Of a stretch of DNA of 5,100 bases, positions 1 to 5,067 are shown piece after piece; within the stretch, counting starts at the first letter, position 1; the number at the start of each line of letters is the position of its first letter. The DNA comes from an uncultured Collinsella sp. (GTDB lineage Bacteria > Actinomycetota > Coriobacteriia > Coriobacteriales > Coriobacteriaceae). The notes beneath the pieces were generated by a model. That model was not told where the DNA came from and did no database searches. It saw only the letters and a program-made list of their open reading frames with translations. Location of the stretch: positions 1-5,100 of the forward strand of contig CAAFOA010000413.1 of the NCBI GenBank assembly GCA_900764415.1, in the 5' to 3' direction. The position numbers and the translations under genes are program-made.

Positions 1-1027
1 CATCGCGGTTGGCCGGGCGGCTGCCCAGCACCGTGCCCACAATCTGGCCGCGGTTGTTGGAACGCTCGTAGCTCATCATCTCGTCGCCCGAGGTGCCGTC
101 CTGATAGGCGTGCGTAAAGTCGCGGTTGAAGCAGCGCTTGAGCTGGCGCTGGCGGGCGGCTTCCTCGTCCTTGGCAACGGCGACCCCTGCCAGCATGTCA
201 TCAATTTCGTGACGATACACATCAACGATGGAGTACACGTAATCGGGCGCTTTCATGCGGCCCTCGAGCTTGAGCGACGCGGCGCCGGCGTCATACAGAC
301 GGCGAACAAGCTGTGAGGTGTTGGTGTCACGCGGACATAGCGCACGCTCGCGGCCGGCTGGGGAGAGCGTGCGGCCGTTCTCGTCGATTAGCTCGTAAGG
401 CAGGCGACAGGGCTGAGCGCACATGCCGCGGTTGGCCGATCGTCCCGCCATGGCAAAACTCGAAAGCAGGCACAGGCCCGAGTAGCAAAAGCAGATGGCG
501 CCATGGCTAAAGACCTCCAGGTCAACGTCGGGCGCGGCATCGTGAATGGCGGCAATCTCGTCGATGGAGAGCTCGCGCGAGAGGGTCACGCGGTCGGCGC
601 CCTGCTCGCGGCACCAGATAGTCCCACGGTCATCGTGGATGTTCGCTTGGGTCGAGATATGTGTCTCGATGCCGGGCATGGTGCGTTTGACCTCAAAGAA
701 CAGGCCCCAGTCCTGGATAATGAAGGCATCGGCGCCCAGCGTGGAGCAGCGATGGATAAGTTGCAGCGCATCGCCCATCTCGGACTGCTTGATGACGATG
801 TTGACCGTGACGTAGACGCGCGACCCGGCTAGATGCGCGGCGCGGCAGGCTTGCTCAAAGGCCTCGTCGGTAAAGTTGGTGGCCTTGCGGCGGGCGTTGA
901 AGCTGCCCATGCCGCAGTAGATGGCGTCTGCCCCGGCGGCGAGTGCGGCGGCAAAGGGCTCGGGCCCTCCGGCGGGCGCCAAGAGCTCGGGTCTGCGGTT
1001 GGTGGTTCGACTGGCGGTTGCGGTCAT
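1..1027 (-). CDS. Peptidase U32 family protein, RlhA/YdcP-like (3' part outside window)
   Basis: 342 residues are visible from the ATG at 1027-1025; the gene runs off the window start. The U32 signature is at residues 171-188: E171-x-F-x-x-G-A-x-C179-x6-C186-x-x-S. It is followed by RGMCAQPCR (C203, C207) and C231. The N-terminal ELLAPAG motif (14-20) opens the TIM-barrel domain. The spacing C179-x6-C186-x16-C203 resembles the 4Fe-4S cysteine pattern reported for the U32 protein UbiU. The segment around 296-332 (RCFNRDFTHAY, then MMSYERSNNRGQIVG) resembles the part of the long RlhA/YdcP form after the barrel, so several hundred more residues are expected. Family members RlhA and TrhP hydroxylate C2501 of 23S rRNA and U34 of tRNA respectively; the 'collagenase/peptidase' label is historical. 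A good SD (AAAGG at 1036-1040, six bases before ATG) supports the start. It is transcribed divergently from ridA. Family is certain; the exact substrate is inference. Confidence 0.93.
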   Translation of the reverse strand, partial: MTATASRTTNRRPELLAPAGGPEPFAAALAAGADAIYCGMGSFNARRKATNFTDEAFEQACRAAHLAGSRVYVTVNIVIKQSEMGDALQLIHRCSTLGADAFIIQDWGLFFEVKRTMPGIETHISTQANIHDDRGTIWCREQGADRVTLSRELSIDEIAAIHDAAPDVDLEVFSHGAICFCYSGLCLLSSFAMAGRSANRGMCAQPCRLPYELIDENGRTLSPAGRERALCPRDTNTSQLVRRLYDAGAASLKLEGRMKAPDYVYSIVDVYRHEIDDMLAGVAVAKDEEAARQRQLKRCFNRDFTHAYQDGTSGDEMMSYERSNNRGQIVGTVLGSRPANRD

Positions 1028-1059
1028 ATCCTGCCTTTCAAAATGCTCAGATACTCAAA

Positions 1060-1065
1060 AGTATA
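1060..1065 (-). promoter_or_regulatory. Candidate -10 box for the U32 gene
   Basis: Read on the minus strand this is TATACT (5 of 6 to the sigma70 -10 consensus), about 33 bases before the start codon. No convincing -35 hexamer sits 16-18 bases upstream, so this is a weak call. Confidence 0.3.
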
Positions 1066-1133
1066 GTGATGCTGTTGCGGCGGACGAGCCCTGTGGCCCA
1101 AGCAGGATAAAGTCTTCAGCAGCCCTTGCAGCA

Positions 1134-1205
1134 AAAATGATCTGTTTCCCTCCGTTCCCTATGAATCACCTGATCCGATGGGAACGGAGGGAAACAGATC
1201 ATTTT
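1134..1205. repeat. Perfect 26-bp inverted repeat with 20-base loop
   Basis: The left arm 1134-1159 (begins AAAATGATCTG, ends CGTTCCC) is an exact reverse complement of the right arm 1180-1205 (begins GGGAACG, ends GATCATTTT). Pairing stops at 1133/1206 and 1160/1179. The loop 1160-1179 has a small internal ATCA-CC-TGAT pairing. No target-site duplication is visible at the ends. It lies between two divergent genes, so it is not placed as a terminator for either. A dispersed palindromic (REP/MITE-like) element is the best guess. Confidence 0.85.
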
Positions 1206-1287
1206 GAGCTTCACCGTCCGTTCGTGCCGTTCAGCGGCCGACAGGCACCGTTGGGCGATAAAATATTCTCGCAACGTGATAATAATC

Positions 1288-1316
1288 TTGCATCGCGCGG
1301 AAACCTTGAGTACTAT
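1288..1316 (+). promoter_or_regulatory. Candidate ridA promoter
   Basis: TTGCAT (1288-1293), a 17-base spacer and TACTAT (1311-1316) form a weak sigma70-like pair (3/6 and 4/6). Transcription would begin near 1323, just before the leader hairpin. An alternative -10-like GATAAT lies at 1278-1283 but lacks a -35 at good spacing. Confidence 0.3.
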
Positions 1317-1325
1317 CCCAAATCA

Positions 1326-1373
1326 AGCGCGGTGTTCAGACCGAATTGTGCCTCCCGGTGCGAACGCCGCGCT
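1326..1373 (+). promoter_or_regulatory. Stable hairpin in the ridA 5' leader
   Basis: Arms 1326-1337 (AGCGCGGTGTTC) and 1362-1373 (GAACGCCGCGCT) pair over 12 positions with one G-U wobble (1333/1366). The 24-base loop contains a further ACCG/CGGT pairing (1340-1343 with 1356-1359). It ends 32 bases before the ridA ATG and leaves the SD (1394-1399) free. It is not followed by a T run, so an attenuator is unlikely. A 5' stabilising stem or a protein-binding element is possible. Confidence 0.5.
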
Positions 1374-1405
1374 CACGCTCTCTATCTGATCGTAAGGAGA
1401 AAAAC

Positions 1406-1783
1406 ATGAGCAAGACCGTCGTGTCTTCCGATAACGCACCTGCAGCCATCGGCCCGTATTCCCCCGGTATCCAGACCGGCAACATGGTGTTCCTGTCCGG
1501 CCAGCTGGGCATCGACCCCGCAACTGGCAAGATGCCCGAGGGCGTCGAGGCCCAGGCTAAGCAGTCCCTTGCTAACGTTGAGGCCCTGCTGACCGCTGCC
1601 GGCGCCACCTTTGCCGATGTCGTCAAGACCACGGTCTACCTGGCCGACATTGCCGACTTCGCTGCCGTGAACGAGATTTATGCCTCCAAGTTCGAGGCCC
1701 CGTTCCCCGCGCGCAGCGCTTTCCAGGTTGCCGCTCTTCCGGCTGGCGGTCTGGTCGAGATCGAGGTCGTCGCCGCTCTCTAA
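1406..1783 (+). CDS. ridA: RidA family 2-iminobutanoate/2-iminopropanoate deaminase
   Basis: A complete 125-residue protein, the usual length for this cytosolic trimeric family. It hydrolyses reactive enamine/imine intermediates such as 2-aminoacrylate to the 2-oxo acid and ammonia, protecting PLP enzymes. Visible family features are the N-terminal NAPAAIGPYSPG (10-21, including Y18), FLSGQLG (29-35), the long helix with AQAKQSLANVEALL (49-62), VVKTTVYLAD (72-81), the near-invariant substrate-binding Arg in PARSAF (R103) and Glu in VEIE (E120). The start at 1406 is set by a strong SD (AAGGAG, 1394-1399, six-base spacer). An in-frame ATG at 1346 would add 20 residues, lacks an SD and lies in the leader hairpin. 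The gene appears monocistronic, followed by a hairpin terminator. Nearness to purine-degradation genes suggests a role downstream of an aminoacrylate-producing lyase, but that is inference. Confidence 0.97.
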   Translation: MSKTVVSSDNAPAAIGPYSPGIQTGNMVFLSGQLGIDPATGKMPEGVEAQAKQSLANVEALLTAAGATFADVVKTTVYLADIADFAAVNEIYASKFEAPFPARSAFQVAALPAGGLVEIEVVAAL

Positions 1784-1813
1784 GGCGTTGGCAACAGCTA
1801 AACATGACATGCA

Positions 1814-1847
1814 AAAGGACCCTGCAGTGCGAGCTGCAGGGTCCTTT
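1814..1847 (+). terminator. Rho-independent-type terminator of ridA
   Basis: A perfect 14-bp stem (1814-1827 with 1834-1847, AAAGGACCCTGCAG and its complement) encloses a six-base loop, 30 bases after the ridA stop codon. The T tract on the plus strand is only TTT and lies inside the stem end; on the minus strand the stem ends in four Ts. It may therefore work in both directions for the two convergent genes. Confidence 0.75.
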
Positions 1848-1879
1848 GTCAAGCGATGGGTCACTTGTGGAGCCACCAA

Positions 1880-2006
1880 GGGCAGTCTTTTTGGGACGGG
1901 GCTATTTTAGCTACCCCAATATGCAGGATTGCTTTTACTTGCGGCTCATCGAAATCGCGGGCAGAGGGAGGGTAGCTAAAATAGCCCCGTCCCAAAAAGA
2001 CTGCCC
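1880..2006. repeat. Perfect 37-bp inverted repeat with 53-base loop
   Basis: The left arm 1880-1916 (begins GGGCAGTCTTTTTGGG, ends TAGCTACCC) is an exact reverse complement of the right arm 1970-2006. Pairing stops at 1879/2007 and 1917/1969. The loop 1917-1969 has no evident coding content. The element lies 96 bases past the ridA stop and 17 bases past the stop of the convergent regulator. Transcripts from either side could form the same long hairpin, but there is no T run after it. No target-site duplication is visible. Its GGGACGGGG core resembles the GGGAACGGAGGG of the repeat at 1134-1205, suggesting related dispersed elements. Confidence 0.88.
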
Positions 2007-2023
2007 GCGCTCCATTTTGCTCG

Positions 2024-2680
2024 CTAGCCCTCCTTGCGGACTTTTTGCAGGTAGCGGTAGACGCTGGGCTCCGAGATGCCCAGCGCGGTGGCGGCGCAGG
2101 CCACGGCGCCCTTGAGCATGAACACCCCGTTGCCGTTGAGGTGGCGAATGACGTCCACGCGGTCGCTCTGGCCAAGTGACGCTACATCCAGCCCGCGCGC
2201 GCTCAGCAGCTCGGCAATACTGCGGTCGATGAGCTCCTGCGTAGACTCCGAAAGACTTTCGACCTCGATAGACGCGGGCTCTGCCTGCCTTGGCACAGCG
2301 TCGAAGCAGGCCATGAGCTGCTGCGCCATGGCGTTGATGGAGCGTACCGTGGAAAGATCGGTGTTGACGCAGAGCATGCCGACGATCTCGTTGTCCTCGC
2401 GGATAAAGTACGTCGCGGACTCCAACGTCTTGCCACCGGCGCCGCGCCCTTCATAGCCCGTAATAAACGGCAGATCGCGATACTTGGGGTCGTGCATAAT
2501 CTTGAGCGCCAGATCGGTGGCGGGACCGCCGACCTTGCGGCCGCTCACGATACCGTTGCGGATATCGACGATGGCGTGGTCGGGATCCGAGAAATCGTGC
2601 AGGACGATCTCGCTGTTCTTACCGAGTACCTGCTCCAGGAAATCGACCATCGGCAAAAAGCGACGTACGGTCTCGTTCAC
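2024..2680 (-). CDS. YheO/DauR-family transcriptional regulator (PAS-like plus HTH)
   Basis: 218 residues from a GTG start. The N-terminal YheO-type PAS-like sensor domain spans about residues 5-112, with the conserved stretches FLEQVLG, SEIVLHDFSDPDHAIVDI, a GRKVGGPATDL segment, and ATYFIREDNEIVGMLCVNTD. A linker of about 30 residues leads to the C-terminal DNA-binding domain (about 148-214), which ends in a helix-turn-helix around ALGISEPSVYRYLQKV. Characterised relatives include Pseudomonas DauR, a D-arginine-responsive repressor, and E. coli YheO; the ligand here is unknown. The gene is divergent from the permease at 3032 and convergent with ridA, so the simplest reading is control of permease-ssnA across the shared 351-base region. 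Start choice: the TTG at 2686 directly abuts the SD and is too close; the GTG at 2680 has a six-base spacer. Confidence 0.93.
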   Translation of the reverse strand: MNETVRRFLPMVDFLEQVLGKNSEIVLHDFSDPDHAIVDIRNGIVSGRKVGGPATDLALKIMHDPKYRDLPFITGYEGRGAGGKTLESATYFIREDNEIVGMLCVNTDLSTVRSINAMAQQLMACFDAVPRQAEPASIEVESLSESTQELIDRSIAELLSARGLDVASLGQSDRVDVIRHLNGNGVFMLKGAVACAATALGISEPSVYRYLQKVRKEG

Positions 2681-2686
2681 GGGCAA

Positions 2687-2693
2687 CTCCTTT
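2687..2693 (-). promoter_or_regulatory. Shine-Dalgarno site that sets the regulator start
   Basis: AAAGGAG on the minus strand. It is immediately followed by TTG (2686-2684) with no spacer, and by in-frame GTG (2680-2678) after six bases. The spacing selects GTG as the true initiator, giving 218 rather than 220 residues. Confidence 0.7.
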
Positions 2694-2758
2694 GGGTTCT
2701 ATCGAAGTGTTCATAACAATTTTTTATCATGGTAACACGCTGCTCATCATCTCGTATA

Positions 2759-2868
2759 TCCGCAGGTACATTGCGTAATACAGACGAACGGTAGAAATTT
2801 GGCGGTAAACGGTCGACCAAAAGAAAAGTTAGATGTTATTTTGAACAGACACGTTCCTGACCTGCGGA
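2759..2868. repeat. Widely spaced 9-bp inverted pair, possible operator half-sites
   Basis: TCCGCAGGT (2759-2767) and its exact reverse complement ACCTGCGGA (2860-2868) lie 101 bases apart, centre to centre, in the divergent control region. A 9-bp match of this kind could arise by chance in a gap of this size, so operator function is only a suggestion. Confidence 0.3.
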
Positions 2869-2915
2869 AATGCGTTATCTCAGCTGAAGAATAGTCTGAT
2901 AACAAAAAATTATTA

Positions 2916-2944
2916 TTGAGAATGAGAATCATCTTTAATACGAT
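2916..2944 (+). promoter_or_regulatory. Candidate permease promoter
   Basis: TTGAGA (2916-2921, 5/6 to the -35 consensus), a 17-base spacer and TACGAT (2939-2944, 4/6 to the -10 consensus). Transcription would start near 2951, which excludes the in-frame ATG at 2945 as initiator and favours the start at 3032 with a leader of about 80 bases. Confidence 0.42.
2918..2936. promoter_or_regulatory. Fur-like box overlapping the permease promoter
   Basis: GAGAATGAGAATCATCTTT matches the E. coli Fur box consensus GATAATGATAATCATTATC at 14 of 19 positions by eye. It overlaps the -35 and spacer of the candidate promoter, where binding would repress. Which metalloregulator this organism uses, and whether it shares that motif, cannot be told from the window. 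Confidence 0.3.
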
Positions 2945-3031
2945 ATGCAACGAAGGCACAACCTCAACCCCGCACTGCGTCACAATAGAGCGTTAGATGC
3001 GAAAACAACTATTTCGAGGATTGGTGGTCAA

Positions 3032-4426
3032 ATGACCCAGGAGACGGTTACGAACGGCACTGAAGCCCTGTTCACTCGCGAAGGCATGCCGCCCGTTAAG
3101 GAAATGATCCCGTGTGCCCTTCAGCACGTACTGGCATCGTTTGCCGGCATCATTACCCCGGCGGTCATCATGGCCGGCGTCTACGGCTTTAATAGCCAGC
3201 AGAGCACCGACATCATTCAGGTTGCGCTCATTCTTTCGGCAATCGACACGGCCCTTCAGGCCTTCGCTCCCTTCCGTCGCATTGGCGGCGGCCTGCCCAT
3301 CGTCATGGGCGTTTCGTTCGCGTTCCTGCCGGCCCTTCAGGCCATGGGCGCCTCGGGCTTTAGTTTTGGCGCGCTGCTGGGCGGCGAGATCGTTGGCGGT
3401 GCCGTCGCGGTCCTCTTTGGTCTGGCCTACAGCAAGATTAAGTGGCTGTTCCCGCCCGTCGTGACCGGCACGGTCATCTTCTCCATTGGCGTCTCTCTCT
3501 ATCCCACGGCCGTCAAATACATGGCCGGTGGCATGGGCACGCCGTTGTGGGGCACCCCGCAGGCATGGTGCGTCGCTCTTATCACCTTCGCCGTGGTCTT
3601 TGCGCTCGCCAACTTTGGCAAGGGCACGCTCAAGCTGGGATCCGTGTTCTTTGGCATGATCGTTGGCATGATCGTCTCCATCCCCTTTGGCATGATCGAC
3701 TTCTCCAGCGTCGCTACCGCCCAGGTCTTCGCCCTTCCCAAGCTCATGCCCTACGCGCTCGAGTTTGATCCCGAGGTCTGCATTACCCTCGCTGTCGTGT
3801 TCCCCATGGTCGCCATCCAGGTTATCGGTGACGTTTCCGCCGCCTGCCTGGGCTCCATCGACCGTATGCCCACCGAGCGCGAGCTCTCCGGCGCTATTGT
3901 GTCCCAGGGCCTCACCTCTATGGTCGGCGGCCTGCTGGGCGGTCTTCCCACCAGCGCCCTTGGCCAGAACGTGGGCATCATCTGCTCCAACAAGGTCGTC
4001 AACAAGTGGGTCTTTGTGATCATCGCGGCCGTCTTTGCCATCGCCGGTCTGTTCCCGCAGCTCTCTGCCGTCCTTTCCGCCATCCCGCAGCCCGTCATCG
4101 GCGGCGCGACCGTCGGCGTCTTTGGCACCATCACCATGAACGGCGTGCGCATGTTCACCCGCGAGGGCCTCACGCAGCGTACTACCACCATCGTCGGCAC
4201 CTCGGTCGTCTTTGGCCTGGGTATTTGGATGGCCAGCGGCTGCCTCGCCGGCGAGGGCATGCCCACCTGGGTGTCCACCGTCATCGGCTCCAACGCTGTG
4301 ACCCCCACCGCCATCATGGCCATCGTGCTCAACCTGATCCTTCCGCAGACGCCGGTCGTGGCTCAGCACATCGATGCCGCCAAGGATGCCGCTGTGGATC
4401 TGGTCTTGCCTGAGAGCAAGAAGTAA
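3032..4426 (+). CDS. NCS2 family nucleobase permease (xanthine/uracil/uric acid type)
   Basis: 464 residues, typical for NCS2 (UraA/XanQ) transporters, with about 14 hydrophobic segments from residue 27 to 440. Family marks are Q31-H32 at the start of TM1 (His31 in XanQ), the TM8 motif Q263-V-I-G-D267, and the TM10 motif G311-Q312-N313-VG (Gln324-Asn325 in XanQ). In XanQ the TM8 motif begins with essential Glu272, and Asp304 lies 20 residues before Gln324; here both positions are Gln (Q263 and Q292). The substrate is probably a purine, given ssnA 196 bases downstream on the same strand. Start: ATG at 3032, with only a weak SD (GAGGA 3016-3020, or GGTGG 3023-3027). An upstream in-frame ATG at 2945 would add 29 polar residues and falls at the candidate transcription start, so it is not preferred. 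Inner-membrane location; exact purine unknown. Confidence 0.93.
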   Translation: MTQETVTNGTEALFTREGMPPVKEMIPCALQHVLASFAGIITPAVIMAGVYGFNSQQSTDIIQVALILSAIDTALQAFAPFRRIGGGLPIVMGVSFAFLPALQAMGASGFSFGALLGGEIVGGAVAVLFGLAYSKIKWLFPPVVTGTVIFSIGVSLYPTAVKYMAGGMGTPLWGTPQAWCVALITFAVVFALANFGKGTLKLGSVFFGMIVGMIVSIPFGMIDFSSVATAQVFALPKLMPYALEFDPEVCITLAVVFPMVAIQVIGDVSAACLGSIDRMPTERELSGAIVSQGLTSMVGGLLGGLPTSALGQNVGIICSNKVVNKWVFVIIAAVFAIAGLFPQLSAVLSAIPQPVIGGATVGVFGTITMNGVRMFTREGLTQRTTTIVGTSVVFGLGIWMASGCLAGEGMPTWVSTVIGSNAVTPTAIMAIVLNLILPQTPVVAQHIDAAKDAAVDLVLPESKK

Positions 4427-4442
4427 CCGATTCGGTGCTATT

Positions 4443-4474
4443 CGCCGGCGGACGCATCGCCTCGTCCGCCGGCG
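4443..4474 (+). terminator. GC-rich hairpin after the permease, possible terminator
   Basis: A perfect 12-bp stem (CGCCGGCGGACG 4443-4454 with 4463-4474) and an 8-base loop lie 16 bases past the permease stop. There is no T tract, so it could instead stabilise the 3' end or give partial termination before ssnA. A second GGCGCC-ATGC-GGCGCC stem (4471-4486) overlaps its 3' edge, so the two cannot fully form together. Confidence 0.4.
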
Positions 4475-4494
4475 CCATGCGGCGCCAAGCCGCA

Positions 4495-4605
4495 CTTCAA
4501 AGGGCTTGTCCCTTTGGTGAAGCGTTGACGGGAGAGGGCCCGTTTCCGGTGTAGGCCGGCGCTTCGCACTTCCGCCATGTCAGAGGTGTCAAACCCCGCC
4601 TCTGA
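4495..4605 (+). promoter_or_regulatory. Highly structured ssnA leader, possible cis-regulatory RNA
   Basis: Several pairings fall in one short leader. AAAGGG-CTTGT-CCCTTT (4499-4504 with 4510-4515) forms the first hairpin. GAAGCG (4519-4524) pairs with CGCTTC (4560-4565) and encloses two hairpins, ACGGG/CCCGT (4528-4532 with 4539-4543) and CCGG/CCGG (4546-4549 with 4556-4559), giving a three-way junction. TCAGAGG (4580-4586) pairs with CCTCTGA (4599-4605) just before the ssnA SD. The first hairpin can extend by CTTC/GAAG (4495-4498 with 4519-4522), which competes with the junction stem. I do not recognise a known riboswitch class. A -35-like TTGACG at 4525-4530 has no good -10. Confidence 0.4.
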
Positions 4606-4622
4606 TGTTGAAGGGAGCATTT

Positions 4623-5067
4623 ATGCTTCTGGTCGCTAACGGTTCTGTCTTTACCCGCAACGCTCAGACTCCGTTCATTCCCAACGGTGCGGTCGCTATT
4701 GACGGAGATACGATCGTCGAAGTGGGCCCCGAGCGCGAGCTCAAGGCCAAGTACCCGGATGCCGAGTACGTCGACGCCCAGGGCAACCTCATCATGCCCG
4801 GACTTATCAACTGCCACACCCACATCTATTCGGGTCTGGCCCGCGGTCTTGCCATTAAGGGCTGCAACCCCACCAACTTCCTGGAAAATCTTGAGCAGCA
4901 GTGGTGGAAGATTGACGACAACCTGACGCTCGACGGCACCAAGGCAAGCGCCTATGCCACGATTTTGGATTCCATCCGCGACGGCGTCACCACGATCTTC
5001 GATCACCACGCGAGCTTCTGCGAGATTCCGGGCAGTCTCTTTACCATTAAGGACGCCGCTCAGGAGC
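4623..5067 (+). CDS. ssnA: Putative aminohydrolase SsnA, truncated by contig end
   Basis: 148 residues remain of a protein that is usually about 440. It belongs to the metal-dependent amidohydrolase superfamily (chlorohydrolase/guanine-deaminase branch). Visible are the N-terminal beta domain with GAVAIDGDTIVEVG (22-35), the barrel entry NLIMPGLINCHTHIYSG (55-71) with metal ligands H65 and H67, and the SsnA-like stretches NFLENLEQQWW (85-95) and DGVTTIFDHHAS (120-131). The start is set by AGGGAG (4612-4617) with a five-base spacer. SsnA is found in anaerobic purine/selenium-dependent molybdenum hydroxylase clusters with YgfK, YgeX and Xdh proteins; its reaction is not firmly established. It is collinear with the upstream permease. 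The frame runs on into adapter bases after 5067, so any residues read beyond E148 are artefacts. The break is technical, not a pseudogene. Confidence 0.93.

Larger units (their letters stand above)
1028..1405. other. Divergent intergenic region between the U32 gene and ridA
   Basis: No credible gene is present in these 378 bases. The region holds, in order: a -10-like box for the U32 gene, a perfect 26-bp inverted repeat (1134-1205), a candidate ridA promoter (1288-1316), a leader hairpin (1326-1373) and the ridA SD (1394-1399). Both flanking genes point away from it, so no gene is transcribed into the inverted repeat from inside the window. Confidence 0.75.
2681..3031. other. AT-rich divergent control region between regulator and permease
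   Basis: No gene is supported in these 351 bases, which are clearly more AT-rich than the flanking genes. They contain the regulator SD (2687-2693), two similar AT-rich elements in opposite orientation (2711-2729 and 2897-2919), an inverted 9-base pair (2759-2767 and 2860-2868), the palindromes GGTCGACC (2811-2818) and TCAGCTGA (2880-2887), and a candidate permease promoter with a Fur-like box (2916-2944). No clear promoter for the regulator was found. Confidence 0.65.

Noticed and set aside
921..1409. 162-codon plus-strand open frame spanning the U32 gene start and the divergent gap
   Set aside because: It overlaps the U32 coding region in antisense and runs through the 26-bp palindrome; no SD and no recognisable protein.
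1382..1879. 165-codon minus-strand open frame opposite ridA
   Set aside because: It is the antisense shadow of a confidently identified RidA protein and crosses the terminator hairpin.
1134..2006. The two palindromes as a CRISPR array or as the ends of one composite element
   Set aside because: They are only two, differ in arm sequence and length, and the DNA between them is ordinary ridA; no repeat-spacer periodicity or cas genes.
2945..3031. 29-codon N-terminal extension of the permease
   Set aside because: No SD before the ATG at 2945, polar residues atypical of the family N-terminus, and the ATG coincides with the predicted promoter/start of transcription.
2993..4495. 500-codon open frame on the minus strand opposite the permease
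   Set aside because: Its translation is rich in H, G, D and R with no recognisable fold, as expected for the antisense of a GC-rich membrane-protein gene; the plus-strand protein is a clear NCS2 permease.
4427..4622. A known purine, xanthine or molybdenum-cofactor riboswitch before ssnA
   Set aside because: Hairpins are present but I could not match the conserved core bases of any of these classes by eye, so only a generic structured leader is reported.
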